NCBI GenBank assembly: GCA_014529385.2
Contig: CM043952.1
Location: 151,681,057 to 151,739,056, forward strand
Direction of reading: 5' to 3'
DNA length: 58,000 nucleotides
Source of the DNA: Adiantum capillus-veneris
Taxonomy: Eukaryota; Streptophyta; Polypodiopsida; Polypodiales; Pteridaceae
Made by a program: the position numbers and the translations under genes. Under the pieces are notes generated by a model. The model was given only the letters and a program-made list of their open reading frames with translations, had not been told where the DNA came from and did not search any database. Shown here piece by piece: positions 11,792-23,321 of this stretch. How positions within the stretch are numbered: the first letter of the stretch is position 1; every line of letters begins with the position of its first letter.

Positions 11792-13003
11792 GTATTGATC
11801 CCAATTTTAGAGATGTGATTTCAGCCCTTGCACTAGGGAAGAAAGAATAACCATTTACCTTACAAGATGGTTATCTTCTCCATGCCAGTATCCTATGCGC
11901 TACTAACTCACTACGTAAGAAAGTCCTGTATGAATCTCATGCTCCTCCTTATGTGGGGCATAGAGGGATTCAGTCTACCCTAAAAGGTATAGAAACATAT
12001 TTCTATCGGCCTTCCATGAAAGCAAACACACAAGAGTATGCTTCAAAATGTCTGGTATGCCAAAAGATGAAGTTTGATAGAGGGAAGCAACCTGGATTGC
12101 TTCAACCTTTGCCAATCCCTAATTCACCATGGGAGAGCATATCCATGGATTTAATCTTTGGATTGCCTAAGTCTATCCATGGGAATACAGGAATATGCAC
12201 GATAGTAGACAGATTCAGCAAACAAGCTCATTTTATACCTGTCAAAAAGACTATCAAAGCCCATCAAATGGCAACCCTCTTTATATCACAAATCTTTAAG
12301 TACCATGGCTTGCCAATGTCCATAGTGTTGGATAGAGATCCTAGAATGACCAGTAATTTTTGGAAGGGTCTCATTGAGAATTTAGGGACAAGGTTCTTCG
12401 GCCTATCACCCGCAAACGGATGGCCAAAGTGAAATAGCTAACCTAACAATTCTTGATCTACTAAAAGCCTATGTAATGAAAGTAGATCTAAGGTCCCAAT
12501 GGGAGAAGTACTTACTGTTAGTGGAGTATGCCTACAATAACACTATACATACCTCCACCAGAAAAGCACCTTTTGAAGTAATTGAGGAAAGATCTAAAAG
12601 TCCCCTGCTACTTAAGGTACACGGGAAGATCTTCGTTGCAGATGAGTATAGTCGAGACCTACAAGAATCTTTTCAAAACATTAAGGATGATATCTTTATC
12701 TCACAGCAAAGGCAAAAGGCTGTTGTTGATAAGCACAGAAGAGCCCAAGCCTTTAAAAAAAATGATTGGGTCTTACTTAAATTTCCCAAGGCTCGATTAA
12801 GGCATACAACACGTAACAATCCTACGGGACACCAAAAGTACTATGCTAAATTAGCAAAAAGGTATCATGGTCCCTTCCAGATTCTTAGACCAATCAATGA
12901 GATGGCCTATCAACTCAAGTTGCCCAGTCATTGGCTCATACACAATTCTTTCCATGTGAGCCTACTAAAGCGTTACAAAGGAGAGCCACAGCTAATGTCA
13001 TAA
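11792..13003 (+). pseudogene. Ty3/gypsy integrase remnant (element C)
   Basis: The C-terminal half of a gypsy pol. Integrase HHCC zinc-binding segment: SHAPPYVGHRG to CLVCQ (about 11935-12065). Catalytic core: SMDLIFGLP (first Asp), VLDRDP (second Asp, about 12328), and [10 protein letters not shown], reachable only through a frameshift near 12405. The tail [21 protein letters not shown], then [10 protein letters not shown], is the conserved region after the core in chromovirus-like integrases. There is an in-frame stop near 11848. The 5' part lies left of the window, beyond copia A, which inserted into it. I see no chromodomain. Confidence 0.88.
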
Positions 13004-13269
13004 TAACTAATATCTAATTCTCCTAAATGATTTTCTCATGTTAAACTGGTCATTGAATATGGGGAAGTACCAGGGGAGAAAAATCTAGAATATTGGTTAG
13101 GTTGGTAGACCGGTCACAGTAGGGATCCAAAGGAGGAAAAATAGGTATCCAAAGGGGGGGCCATCTGCAAAAAATCAATGTGCATCAATGGGCTTCAAAG
13201 ACCCTACGGTTCAGCCCATTAAGAATTCCAAAATGCTAAGGTTCCAAAGGTAATGTCCAATGGCCAAAG
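13004..13269 (+). other. 3' non-coding end of element C
   Basis: No ORF. A purine-rich run (about 13125-13161, ending in seven G) resembles a polypurine tract, but no LTR start can be confirmed after it. This may be the junction between C and the inserted element D. Confidence 0.4.
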
Positions 13270-14221
13270 TGTGGGGGAATTGGATGGTCATGGAGAAGAC
13301 TAAAAAGTCTTCCCACATCCCTAGGAAGGAGGGGGCGAGCCCAATTTGTAGGGGACGAGAGAGAAACACACACACACACACTTCCAAGCTCCCTTTACAC
13401 AAAGGGCATAGTGGACACATGTCAGCCTCCTACCCCAGTTGCCCCCAAGGTGCATTCAAATCCTATTGGATGGCCATAGATGTGGATCAATGAGAATAAG
13501 GTTAGAGTAAATTTAGTTTAATTCATTTAAAAACACTTGATAAAAGAACCAATAAAAATTAAGCTCTTTAGAAGACTATTGGATAGTCTTCCAAGGGGTC
13601 CAATGAGCATTCAGCAGCCCAATGGCTTTCTTGATTCCTATTGGCCAAAAGACTAAGAGGTCCAATGAGAGTTTAATTGCATTATTTAAATACCTAAAGC
13701 TCTCACAAAAGGAAAAAGGGGGACGCATGTCACAAGGCTATCACTTATGCTTCTGAATTGTCATTGGCTAAGCTTTGCAGGGGCCAATAGGATGCCAGCA
13801 TGAGCAAATAGCAAGAGGGGTCGACCAAGAGAGAGAGGGGGCTAATTTTTCCAATGCATTATCACACACACACTCACACAAGATCATGTGTGAAGTAAAG
13901 AATACTATATCCTTCTCAAGCTTTAATGGAAAGCTCATCATCTACTCCAAGCTTGTGAGAAGGGAGGCCTACACCAACAACTCTTGGCTTTGTGATGCAA
14001 ATCCAACCAAGAGCTGTTAGCAGCAAGCTAACCATTTTTTGGAGTTCTCTTTGTAAAAAAATATTATTTGTTAAATCGAGAATATTGTAACTCCTAAATT
14101 CTCAGATAAACCCTGTAATTAATGAGCCGAGGCTACAGCTTCCAGATTGTATTAGCTAGTCATTCGCCAGCTTTGGTAGAACTCCGGGGTATTAGTTTTG
14201 GCCACCCAAAAAGCTTGGCTA

Positions 14222-14232
14222 AGGTATAAAAG
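14222..14232 (+). promoter_or_regulatory. TATA-like promoter element in D LTR
   Basis: GGTATAAAAGC stands about 700 bp before the end of the LTR, a usual place for the transcription start of a long gypsy LTR. Inference from the motif only. Confidence 0.45.
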
Positions 14233-14343
14233 CCAATTTTTGTAAATTTTTTATAAGTTTTTGGATAAGAAATACACAGCGTGAGCTAACGGTGCTCACT
14301 CCTCTCCTTCTCGCACTTCCTACTCCCTCCCCGGTTGTCACAT

Positions 14344-14380
14344 TGCGATTGCATTTGTTGCTTTGCAATCGCAGGTAAGA
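14344..14380 (+). promoter_or_regulatory. Stem-loop beside a splice-donor-like site
   Basis: TGCGATTGCA (14344-14353) and its exact complement TGCAATCGCA (14364-14373) flank a 10-nt loop. The second arm runs straight into G/GTAAGA (14374-14380), a near-consensus donor. It lies downstream of the TATA-like site, so it should be in the transcript. Confidence 0.5.
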
Positions 14381-14927
14381 GCTCTACGCATTGACGTAAG
14401 CAATTCATACTATTTTGTAGCTTTTGGCGTCGCCGACCCGCGGCCTAATTTCATCATAACTAGGAATTTACACTTTTAAATCAAAAATTAAGCATAGGCG
14501 GGGTATTGGGGTATCATTGCTAAGCATTTAGATGCATTCTGGGTTGAAAATAACTAGGTCAAAAATCCACTGCTGTTAATGATCGCAATTTTGGAACTTG
14601 ACCTAAAGTGGGGTTTGAGACCATAAGCCTGTGTGTTTAGGTCTTATAAACTTGTCCTAAAAGTTTTGTGACGTTTGGATGTCATTTGATGCTGTAACGG
14701 ATGTGATTTGTTTGCCGATGAGAGCGATTGGCTTTCAGTGCTTTCAATCACTTGAGTGTAGCTTGAGTTAGATGCGAGTTGTTAGTTGTTTTCCGAGAGA
14801 TTGACAACCTCTTGTAGCCTCTATGCACTAGTCGAGTCAGCTCATCCCATGGTTTGACAATTTAATCGTGGTTCTCGCTAATACTGCAATAAGATAGGAT
14901 GGTGAGGTTAGACATGCGTCCCACATT

Positions 14928-14944
14928 TGGCGCCGTTGTCGGGG
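14928..14944 (+). other. Element D primer binding site
   Basis: TGGCGCCGTTGTCGGGG begins two bases after the LTR. Plant Athila/TAT-type gypsy elements carry TGGCGCCGTTGCCGGGG-like sites complementary to the 3' end of tRNA-Asp; this differs at one base. Confidence 0.82.
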
Positions 14945-16901
14945 ATTGAAGAGACCTAGACTAGGAAAAAACATGAGCGTCTTGTGTAGTTGTCCTTTAA
15001 CTTCCTCTAGGTTCGTCTAGAGTTCAAAACTTTCTTTTAGAAACCGCATAGCTTAAGATTGTCGTCTTTTGCTGTGTAGAGGTAGCTTGGAAGTAGTCGT
15101 ACTTGCTGAGTGCCTTTAGGATTGTAAGATTGTAGAATTATATTAGGGTTTTGAGAATGATTGGTAGATGAGACAAGTCTTAAGATCAGTGCTCTGAAAA
15201 ACATAAAAAACAAGAAAACGAGTGTTTTTGGACACTTTCCACAACCCCATTGCATGAGAATCTAGGAGTAGGGTAAGTAGGATCCAAGATGGATTTCAGA
15301 ACATTTCTCTCACTGAAAGAATCAAGTGTGATTTGTTATTGGAAGTTGCAGAATTTCAGGTCTACGGCTAGAAATAGCTCGAAAAGACTCGAAACCACTC
15401 AATCTGACCGGAGAGTAAGCTTAGAAGTTGTCTGAACCAGTTGGTAAGCTCAAAGACACTTCGAGCTTAAAATTTCAAGAGTTGGCCAAAACTCAGATTA
15501 TTTACTTTTTTTTTATATTTTAGGCCAAATTAAGTTTTGATTTGATTCATAGGCTGAAAATAGCTCATATAAAGATGGTCTTTGAAAAAATTGCAAAAAA
15601 GTGTTCATTTCAAGTCTGAAGTTAATAATTGCGATTATTAACTTTCTGCTCTAAATTGATCAAGGTTCGTACCATTGACTCATTGCATGTGTACAAACAA
15701 CTTTAGTAAAGGCCCAAGAGATTTGGATCACTAAACTGACAAAAAACTGAGTAAAAATTAAGTTTGTACTGACTTTTTGAATCTTGAGTATAAATTGGGG
15801 AAAAATTTGTCTAAACTTGTTGAAAATTAATTCATATGCTTATATTGATGTGATAAACATGTGTACATGCTCAGTTGACCAAAAATTTGAAGAAATTTGT
15901 TAGAAGTAAATAATTGCGATTATTTACATCTGTCCCATTTTTCAACGTTTTTGACCAAGTCAGCATACCACTAGTTTTACCATGTTGTAATAAGCCCACA
16001 AACCAAATTTGGTAAGATTTGGATCACTGGATTGAAAATTGTGACTAAAATTGCAAAGTTAGTCTGCGAATAGATAATTGATGACCATTTGACCAAAAAT
16101 TGTCCAAACTTGATGAAACTTGGCTAGTGACCTTAACTTAAGGTGTTTAACAGATCTCTGTCAAAGTTGGGACAAAAGCTTGTAAAAATATAGCCAGAGT
16201 AAATAATCATGATTATTTACATATGCTTCAAAACTTGATGGTTTTGCAAAGTTGAGTATACCACAAGGTCAAGTATATCAATAGACCTCACAAATCAATT
16301 TTGGTGAAATTTGGATCACAAAAGTGAGACTTAAGCCAGATTCTCAAAATCAGAGTCTGCGGACACAAAACAGTTGGTAAACTTGATCAGGTTTTGTCCA
16401 AACTTGTCCAAGGACTTTAACAAGTTGTATACTTGCCAAACCAATCAAAAAAGTGCCAAAATTTGACAAAAGTAAATAATCACGATTATTTATTTCTGTT
16501 ATCCACAGACATCAATTTTGACTTTTGAACTGATACAGTGTTAGACCAACATAATGTAAAGCCACCGGGCAATTTTGGGTTCAATCGGATCAAAATTGGT
16601 ACATGTGCACTCAGTTTCCAGGTTGCAGATTAAACCTTTGATTTTTGCTAAAGTCGAATTTGAAAGTCAAATTTTGACTCCCCATAGCTCGATTTGAAGT
16701 GATACACAGAGACCAATCACGAGAGTTAGCAAAAACTCTACTGTCTTTATAAAAGAATAGCTAACTTGATCAAATTTGTACAGGAATGAGGTTGTAGACA
16801 AGGAATCAGTGGCTTGACGGAAAGTCGCAATCGAATCAAGTGGAAATTGACGATAAGTCAATCCAAAGGTGCATACTCTATCCAGGGCTTCATAAGTCTA
16901 T
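14945..16901 (+). other. Element D leader with diverged tandem units
   Basis: About 2 kb without a supportable ORF. It is made partly of diverged units of about 285-295 bp. The phrase ATTTGGATCAC recurs at 15721, 16017 and 16309, and a short inverted repeat recurs at 15621, 15906, 16199 and 16472. Such long leaders with internal repeats are common in TAT-type elements. Confidence 0.7.
15621..16493. repeat. Array of 22-nt inverted repeats, D leader
   Basis: Four copies at 15621-15642, 15906-15927, 16199-16220 and 16472-16493. Arms GTAAATAAT and ATTATTTAC surround a variable 4-nt centre (TGCG, CATG, CACG). The first copy has GTTAATAAT and ATTATTAAC, a change in one arm matched in the other. 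The copy at 16199 is a perfect palindrome, and the last copy has one mismatch at its outer end. Spacing is 285, 293 and 273 bp. A lone right arm lies at 15497-15505. Confidence 0.88.
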
Positions 16902-19406
16902 ATGAACCTTAGATCTGGTCGTGTACTAGGAAATCTGGTCATACTCGGAGAAACCTCCAGTAGAGTATCTACCGAAGAAGGCGTGAATCAAGGAAATTCC
17001 TTGCACACAATTCCTGAAGAAGTCTCGGACACTTTTTCAGATTCAACATCCGAAAGGTCTTCTTACTCGACTCACTCGAAAACTGAAACGACAGTGCACT
17101 ACAAGCATATACTATCTTTTTACAAGACTAACCATCATGGAGCCCAGGTTTACTTGGACCCTAACGAGGAGTATGCTATCGCATTGATGACCATGGGATT
17201 GAGTTCGAAGAAGAGATTAGGACAAACAAATGAGAAAAAATGTACATGGATTGAAACGGAACTCGGTATTTACAAGTCGAAAACCTTGACGTGATAGACA
17301 AATGGGGGTTAGAAGTAAACACCATAATCCCAGATATGTCGGCAAAAGAAGGACCACCAACTTTAGAATTTGAGGGATACGATCAGGTAGACTTGAAGCC
17401 TTTGAAACGTCTTAGTACGGATAATCCTAGGATCGGGGTCTATTGTTGGGAAGATAGAAACATAAAAGATCTTCTGTGGACTTCTCATGCCAAACCAGGA
17501 CAACTAATGGCCGTGAAGATCATCTATATCTTCAAGATCAAAGATAAGGGATCAGCGGACCTACCAACCTACCTGTTTAGGTATTGTTATAACAACAACT
17601 TTGTTATGATGACTCCTGAGGAGGTAGAACAAACCAAATACCAAGGGTATTCCATACGGGATTGGATATTGGGGCAAGGACCAGAAACAATTCCAAGAAA
17701 TAAACACCATGAGAGATCATTTGAGAGTAATGTGCAGAAACCAAAAACCACCTCATCACATAGAAAATCGGGTGACACTAAGGCCAGTCTAGGGCTACAT
17801 GAGTCACTATTTCCAACAGACTGGTTTGAAGGACTCGGAACATGACCAACTGTCAGAAGACCTGGGGTTGAACCAAATAGACACGTCAGACCAGCTGATT
17901 TTCAGAAATGGGTCAGAAAATACAGTGGATCAGGGGATCCATACGACCACTTAGCAAGATTTAAGCAAGTGCTAAGAGCAGAGCATATATTCAATTTCCA
18001 TACTCAATTCGAGGGGTTTGGAATGACATTAGAAGGAAAAGCATATGCATGGTTCCAAAACATTCCCACCAAGGTCAATCATGGACTTGAACACATTAGC
18101 TCAAGGATTTGTAGCTGCTTGTTCCAAAACCGGAATCAAACATAATACGATAGCTCAAATCTACAGCTTTAAACAGAAACATGGTGAGTCTGTTAGGGAT
18201 TGTGCAACTCGAATGAAACAATATATTGACAAATGCCCAGAGATAGAGATACCTACAGAAGAACGACTTGTATCTTTGTTTCTGGAGGGACTGCTAAACA
18301 AAGAACTTCATGATATAGTCTATAGTAAAAAGCATACAACCCTAGAAGCGTGTGTGTCAGATGCTATTGACTTAGGAGACAATTGTGGCATTTTCAACGA
18401 AGAAGATGTCCCTAAGGATAACCAAAGCGAGAAAACAGCATCCACTAAACCAACACAAGTGGGAATGGCTGCTGCAGCACCGCTCTCAGCTATCAAAGAT
18501 ATGCTAAAAAGGATGAACGACATGATGAACAACATGCAAAAAGCACCTATGAGGGGACCACGACAAGGGATACCTCCACAGGGACAACTCATTAGGCCAC
18601 AAAAATGGTGTGCAATCAAGGGTAAATGGACCAACCATGAGACCCACAAGTGCTACTTCAGACCAAAGTATGATGGGAATGTTCAGTACGTGACCATGAG
18701 GCCACAAGGACAATCCATGTACAGATATCAGCCTAATATAGCCCAAGCTCAAAGACCACCAATGGGTATGGAAAGACCTCAACTTGTGTTGGGACAACAA
18801 CCTCCATATCCAGGACATAATGTAGTGCCTGTAAAGTACATGCACTCTGAAGGAGTCATAGATGAACAAGCATTAGTGCCTATTACACCCTATGCGGACC
18901 CTAGTCCATCTACAGTAATGGTAGAAGGAGATTGTTATAATCCACATCCACCACCAATGGAGGAACCCGTAACTTATATTCCACCATAGCTCGCACCAAT
19001 ATATTATCTAGCTAATCAAGGTGTCACACCTCCCATGGTAAGACCCATGATGAAGCCAAGAACATGAAACTGTCATAACTGTGGTGTTGATGATCATTGG
19101 AAAAATGAATGTCTGGAGCCTGACAAAAACCTCAAACCAATTAAATCCTATTGCATACAATGTTGCAAAAAGGGAGGACACTTTCCAGAAGATTTTCCAA
19201 AAAAACCTTTGAACAAGGATAAAACCGTAGTAAACGTAGTCCAAGTGATACCTAGTAGCTCATCAGAGAGTGAACCGAGTGTTCCAATCAAGGTAATCAC
19301 TAGAGCCCAGGCCAAGAAAAAGAAACACAACTCCTCGGATGATTCAAAAAAAAAAAAGTTTCCTCTCAAAGAATCAAAACGAGAAGAAGCAAAATATATG
19401 AGATGA
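16902..19406 (+). pseudogene. Element D gag (capsid and nucleocapsid)
   Basis: Begins at ATG 16902 (MNLRSGRVLG). The frame shifts at about 17290 and again between 17845 and 18045. The capsid segment has FQKWVRKYSG, GFGMTLEGKAYAWF and KQKHGESVRDCATRMKQY, typical of the gypsy Retrotrans_gag domain. A Pro/Gln-rich stretch follows (18540-18960). The nucleocapsid has one good knuckle, CHNCGVDDHWKNEC (about 19075-19115), and a degenerate second (CIQCCKKGGHFPED). Stop codons at about 18987 and 19065 break it. It packages element RNA. It is clearly related to F gag (25079-28136) but diverged. Confidence 0.87.
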
Positions 19407-21257
19407 GAAAACAAAAACAATGGGTTGAAATGGAGGAGAAAATAAAAAAGCTATTCCAGGAAAAGTTGAAAGAAACTGGAAGTGAATTTAAAGAAACAAC
19501 CGTGAAATCTGGAGGATCCATTCTGGTTGATAAAATTTTTGAGCCTATTAATGCCGCCTTGGAAGCCTACCAAGCAGGACTTAAAGCAGGCCAAAACATA
19601 GAAAAAAAATGGAAAAACTATCCATCCCCAGACATGGAAGCAGCCAAAGCTGGAAGCTTATCAAAATTTGGTAAGAATCACGTAAGAACTGCTGGAAAAA
19701 CAAAAACCCAAGCTTGAAAGTATTACAAAACCTGAGGAGCTTGTGGTAAAAGAAACGAAAGAAAAATTTGATGTGGTGGCAAAACCCCACCTTGAAACAA
19801 ACGAACCAGAGCTTATAGTGCCTGACAGTGAAGATGCCTTATACGGAATTCCATTCGTAGAGGAAAACTGGCCTGGACACTTATGGGCAAAAGTGAGAGA
19901 GATCAATGATGGGAGTCTAACTCTAAAGTCAGCTCCTATAGAGGGAGTCTGGTTGGATAACCTACCTTCTGATATGAATGTGGATTTACAATCCTTGTAC
20001 GGGGATTTCAGATCTGAAGCTTCAGGAATGTCAAAACCATTGACCTTGAAAACATTACCTTCTTACTTGGGAGATAACGAAGATGAATCCATCGTGTGCA
20101 AGACCACTCAAGTAAAAAGAGCTGAATAGACACTAGAAGTAGACAACATTCATTCAATCATGTCTACACCCATCCAATGCACTCTTACCTTGGGAGAACT
20201 GTTAAAACTCAGACCATACTTATGGAATGATTTACAAAAAACCCTAGAGAAGGTGGGGATAACTAAGTTAATCTTGAAAATTTTGGGAAGATTGAAAAAT
20301 GAAATGGACAACAAAGAGATTCGATATGTTCCCATGAACAAAGTCGCAGAATATTATGAAGGGGAAGAAGGAAACACCACCCTCCTAGTGAAATATAATG
20401 ACATTGAAACCATGGTGATACTGGATAGTGGAGTTGGCATAGCCATAGCCAGTAAAGCAGTATGGGAATCCTGGGGACAACCAGCCATTAGAAAAACTCG
20501 AATGAAATTGCAGTTGGCTGACGGACACATTGAGAGACCATTAGGGCTGCTTGAAAAAGTGATAGTCAATTTCTGTGGAATTGAATATCAACGCACTTTT
20601 GACATAGTAGACTTTGGGAAAAAACTCAACTATGAAATCATATTGGGAAGACCTTTCATGCAACATGTACAGCTTATCCAAGATTGGGAAAACGACTATC
20701 TGTACTTAAAGCAAGTGGGATCTATAACAAGAGTAAATCTAAAAGATCACACTTATAGAGATGTCTTGAAAACACCCATCCAAGAACTTGATTCAGTCTC
20801 TTTGGCTGAAACTAAACTCCCATCCTGGCTAAACAAAGACACTCCTATTTGGATATGTGGAGCTTCAAAAAATGGAAGCTTAAGACGAAAAGAATGTACC
20901 TAGAAAGGAACTGCACAGACAAAGCCTATGTACCTGAACCATTTCCTGAGCATTTGTTTGAGCCATTCAAGTGGAGTCAAATTTTAGCGACAATGGATGT
21001 CTGTGTGAATACATCTATGCCTACTCAATTTTGCAATGAGGATGGCTACGACATAATTCCCATCCAAATGATTTCAATCCTCAACATTGAAGACGAAGTT
21101 GAGGAACCCAAGGACTTAATGAAAGCTCAACAAGTCTTTTCAGACCTCTATTATGATACAATTGATGAGTTAGATGAACACTCAGCTACCTCAGAAGGTT
21201 CGGGGTCAGAAAAAGAGCATATGAGAGCTAAGCTACTCTTAAAAGGAGGAGAGGAAA
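19403..21257 (+). pseudogene. Element D protease region, cut by E
   Basis: A Lys/Glu-rich segment (19403-20129) is followed by a retropepsin-like domain (20160-20903). The catalytic motif is ILDSGVGIAIAS (about 20420) and the second-half motif is YEIILGRPFM (about 20630-20660). The homologous region of F has LDSGAGVAIAT. Downstream, CDKDGYD-like and acidic segments run on until the frame is cut at 21257 by the LTR of E, between protease and RT. The remainder of D pol must lie right of this window. Frameshifts at about 19717, 20130 and 20880. Confidence 0.85.
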
Positions 21258-22185
21258 TGTTGGCGGATACGCCGCGACAGACGTCAGCACAGCGAGAACT
21301 CACCTAACAAGATTTGTCAGCTAAGGACGAAGCTTGACCCGCAGGCGCGTGTAAGCAAACATAGGGTGTCAACCTACACTCGACCGACTCTCAACTAATT
21401 CCTACAGAGGTCTCTACCCAATGTCTAAGCTACAGCCTTCAGGAGTGCATAAGAGGAGATTTCCTACAACGCTTTCAAGAGCCAAATACCCATCAAACGT
21501 TCTCGAAACGCCACAGAACTTGAAGGAGACCCTATTAACACCAATAGGTCGCTCTCCCTAAGGTCCATGAACCAAAATCCCAACCCTAAACACCTGGTGC
21601 AAAATCACGTAGGATTTCTGGTCGAGATTTGCAGGTCGTCGTTTTCAAAAACTAAAGTGCCTGATGTGTAGCTCTACTTGATGCGAACGCGTGGATATGC
21701 TGAAATGTGAAAACGGATAACGTATGCTCACTGAATCACCAGATGTAGCTCATAGATCGAGTTCGCAAAACTAGACCGTACATCCACAATGTAGGTATTG
21801 GCGCATAGCTCTCGTCGGGGGCAACACGCTGCACTTCTCTGCACTCGATTCCGACCATCGGTGCGTACGTAGCGTCAAGATGAAACTCTCCCTCTCTCTC
21901 GTACACAGTACGCTCACTCACACAGACATAACTTTTTGAAAAATGACAAAGGTTTTTTTCATTAAGGTCAAAAGTGGTATAAATACCTTACAATCTCAAA
22001 CCCTAATGTTTCAATTTAACCATCTACTCAATCTAAATGTCAAAAATGGGATACAATCTGGAAGCTTTTGCAAGCCCCACTATTTACAAAGGTGAAATGA
22101 CGGGTTTTCTCAATTAAAGAATAATTACAAAAAATAATTTTTTGCCAAGAAATCATTTTCTGTTGGGTGTGTCCAACTGCTAACA
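21258..22185 (-). repeat. Element E 3' LTR, minus strand
   Basis: 928 bp. The plus strand starts TGTTGGCGGATACGCC and ends GCTAACA. It is the reverse complement of the F LTRs (22350-23302 and 46647-47573), with a shorter CT/GA run. A polypurine tract and the end of the extra ORF lie to its right on the minus strand, so this is the 3' LTR of a minus-strand element. Confidence 0.93.
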
Positions 22186-22196
22186 CTCCCCCCTCC
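22186..22196 (-). other. Element E polypurine tract
   Basis: The minus strand reads GGAGGGGGGAG directly before the LTR start TGTTAGCAG. F has the same tract at 46635-46646. Confidence 0.88.
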
Positions 22197-22236
22197 TAGT
22201 TCCTGTCGTCCTCGACATAGCAGTTGAGCTGCTTCT

Positions 22237-22349
22237 TTAGTGGAGGCTTTCTCGCATCTTTAGAAGGGACTCATATCGCGCATGTTGGGTGAGTAACGTC
22301 GGGCCGAATATATCTGTGTTGATGGTGTAGAAGCCGTTGTAGAAGGCTT
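22237..22349 (-). pseudogene. Element E extra ORF, C-terminal end
   Basis: The minus strand encodes the last ~37 codons of the post-pol ORF (YGP-like and ARYESL-like residues, ending MRESLH and stop 22237-22239). It matches the C-terminus of the F copy near 46490-46594. It was separated from the rest of its ORF (47579-50987) by insertion of F; the duplicated target GGCTT is at 22345-22349. Confidence 0.85.
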
Positions 22350-22626
22350 TGATAGAACCTGGACACACCCTACGGAAAATGACTGCTCGACGGATTATTA
22401 TTTTTTGTAATTATTCATTTATTGAGAAAACCCGACATTTCACCTTTGTAAATATTGGGGCTTACTGAAGTTTCCAGATTGCATCCCAGTTTTGACATTT
22501 AGATTGAGTAGATGGTTAAATTGGAACATTAGGGTTTGAGATTGTAAGGTATTTATACCACTTTTTGACCTTAATGAAAAACCTTTTGTCATTTTAAAAA
22601 GTGAAGTCTTTGAGTGAGCGTACTAT

Positions 22627-22629
<3 letters not shown>

Positions 22630-22672
<43 letters not shown>
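22630..22672. repeat. (GA)n microsatellite in F 5' LTR
   Basis: Uninterrupted GA repeat; the matching site in the 3' LTR (about 46928-46937) is only about 10 bp, so the tract expanded after insertion or shrank in the other LTR. Confidence 0.95.
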
Positions 22673-22676
<4 letters not shown>

Positions 22677-23254
22677 GAGCTTCATCTTGATGCTACGCAC
22701 CGATGGTCGAAATCAAGTGCGGAGAAGTGCAGCGTGTTGCCCCCGATGAGAGCTACACGCCGATACCTACATTGCACACGTACGGTCCGGTTTTGCAAGC
22801 TCGATCTACGAGCTTCATCTGGTGATTCGGTGAGCATACGTTATCCATTTTTGCATTTCAGCATATCCACGCGTTCGCTTGAGTAGAGCTACACATTAAA
22901 CACTTTAGTTTTCGAAAACAACGACCTGCAAATTTCGGTCAGACATCCTACGTGATTTTGCACCAGGTGTTTTGGGTTGGGATTTTGGTTCATGGACCTT
23001 AGGGAGAGCGACCTATTGGTGTTAGTAGGGTCTCCTTCAAGTTCTGTGGCGTTTCGAGACCGTTTGATGGGTATTTGGCTTTTGGAAGCGTTGTAGGAAA
23101 TCTCCTCTTATGCACTCCTGAAGGCTATAGCTTAGACATTGGGTAGAGACCTCTGTAGGAATTAGTCGAGAGTCAGTCGAGTGTAGATTGACACCCTATG
23201 CTTGCTTCCACGCGCCTACGGGTCGAGCTTCATCTTTAGCTAACAAATCTTGTT

Positions 23255-23262
23255 AGGTGAGT
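23255..23262 (+). promoter_or_regulatory. Splice-donor-like site in F LTR
   Basis: AG/GTGAGT near the 3' end of the LTR; kept in the E LTR (minus strand) and in the F 3' LTR (about 47526-47532). It could be the donor for a spliced message reaching the far-downstream extra ORF. Motif-based inference. Confidence 0.4.
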
Positions 23263-23303
23263 TCTCGTTGTGCTGACGTCCATCGCGGCGTATCCGCCAA
23301 CAT

Positions 23304-23321
23304 TGGCGTCACTGCCGGGGA
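23304..23321 (+). other. Element F primer binding site
   Basis: TGGCGTCACTGCCGGGGA begins one base after the LTR end. It resembles the D site (TGGCGCCGTTG...) with changes in the middle, and belongs to the tRNA-Asp-like class of TAT/Athila elements. Confidence 0.78.

Larger units (their letters stand above)
13270..14925 (+). repeat. Element D 5' LTR
   Basis: Bounds inferred from perfect 6-bp inverted ends, TGTGGG at 13270 and CCCACA at 14920-14925, followed two bases later by a primer site. Length is about 1,656 bp, usual for TAT/Athila-type gypsy LTRs. It contains a TATA-like GGTATAAAAG near 14222 and a splice-donor-like CAG/GTAAGA at 14372-14380. Only one LTR is visible, so the left bound is less sure than the right. 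No gene is seen in it; short ORFs here have no recognisable similarity. Confidence 0.62.
22350..23302 (+). repeat. Element F 5' LTR
   Basis: 953 bp, from TGATAGAACC (second T of the usual TGTTAG mutated) to CCGCCAACA. It holds a (GA)n run expanded to about 43 bp at 22630-22672, which accounts for most of its extra length over the 3' LTR. A near-consensus splice donor AG/GTGAGT is at 23255-23262. Confidence 0.93.

Noticed and set aside
13270-14925. Single LTR shared by C and D as a recombinant tandem
   Set aside because: C pol resembles a chromovirus-like integrase while D has TAT-like gag, and no C-specific LTR start can be seen, so I treat D as a separate insertion; only weak evidence either way.
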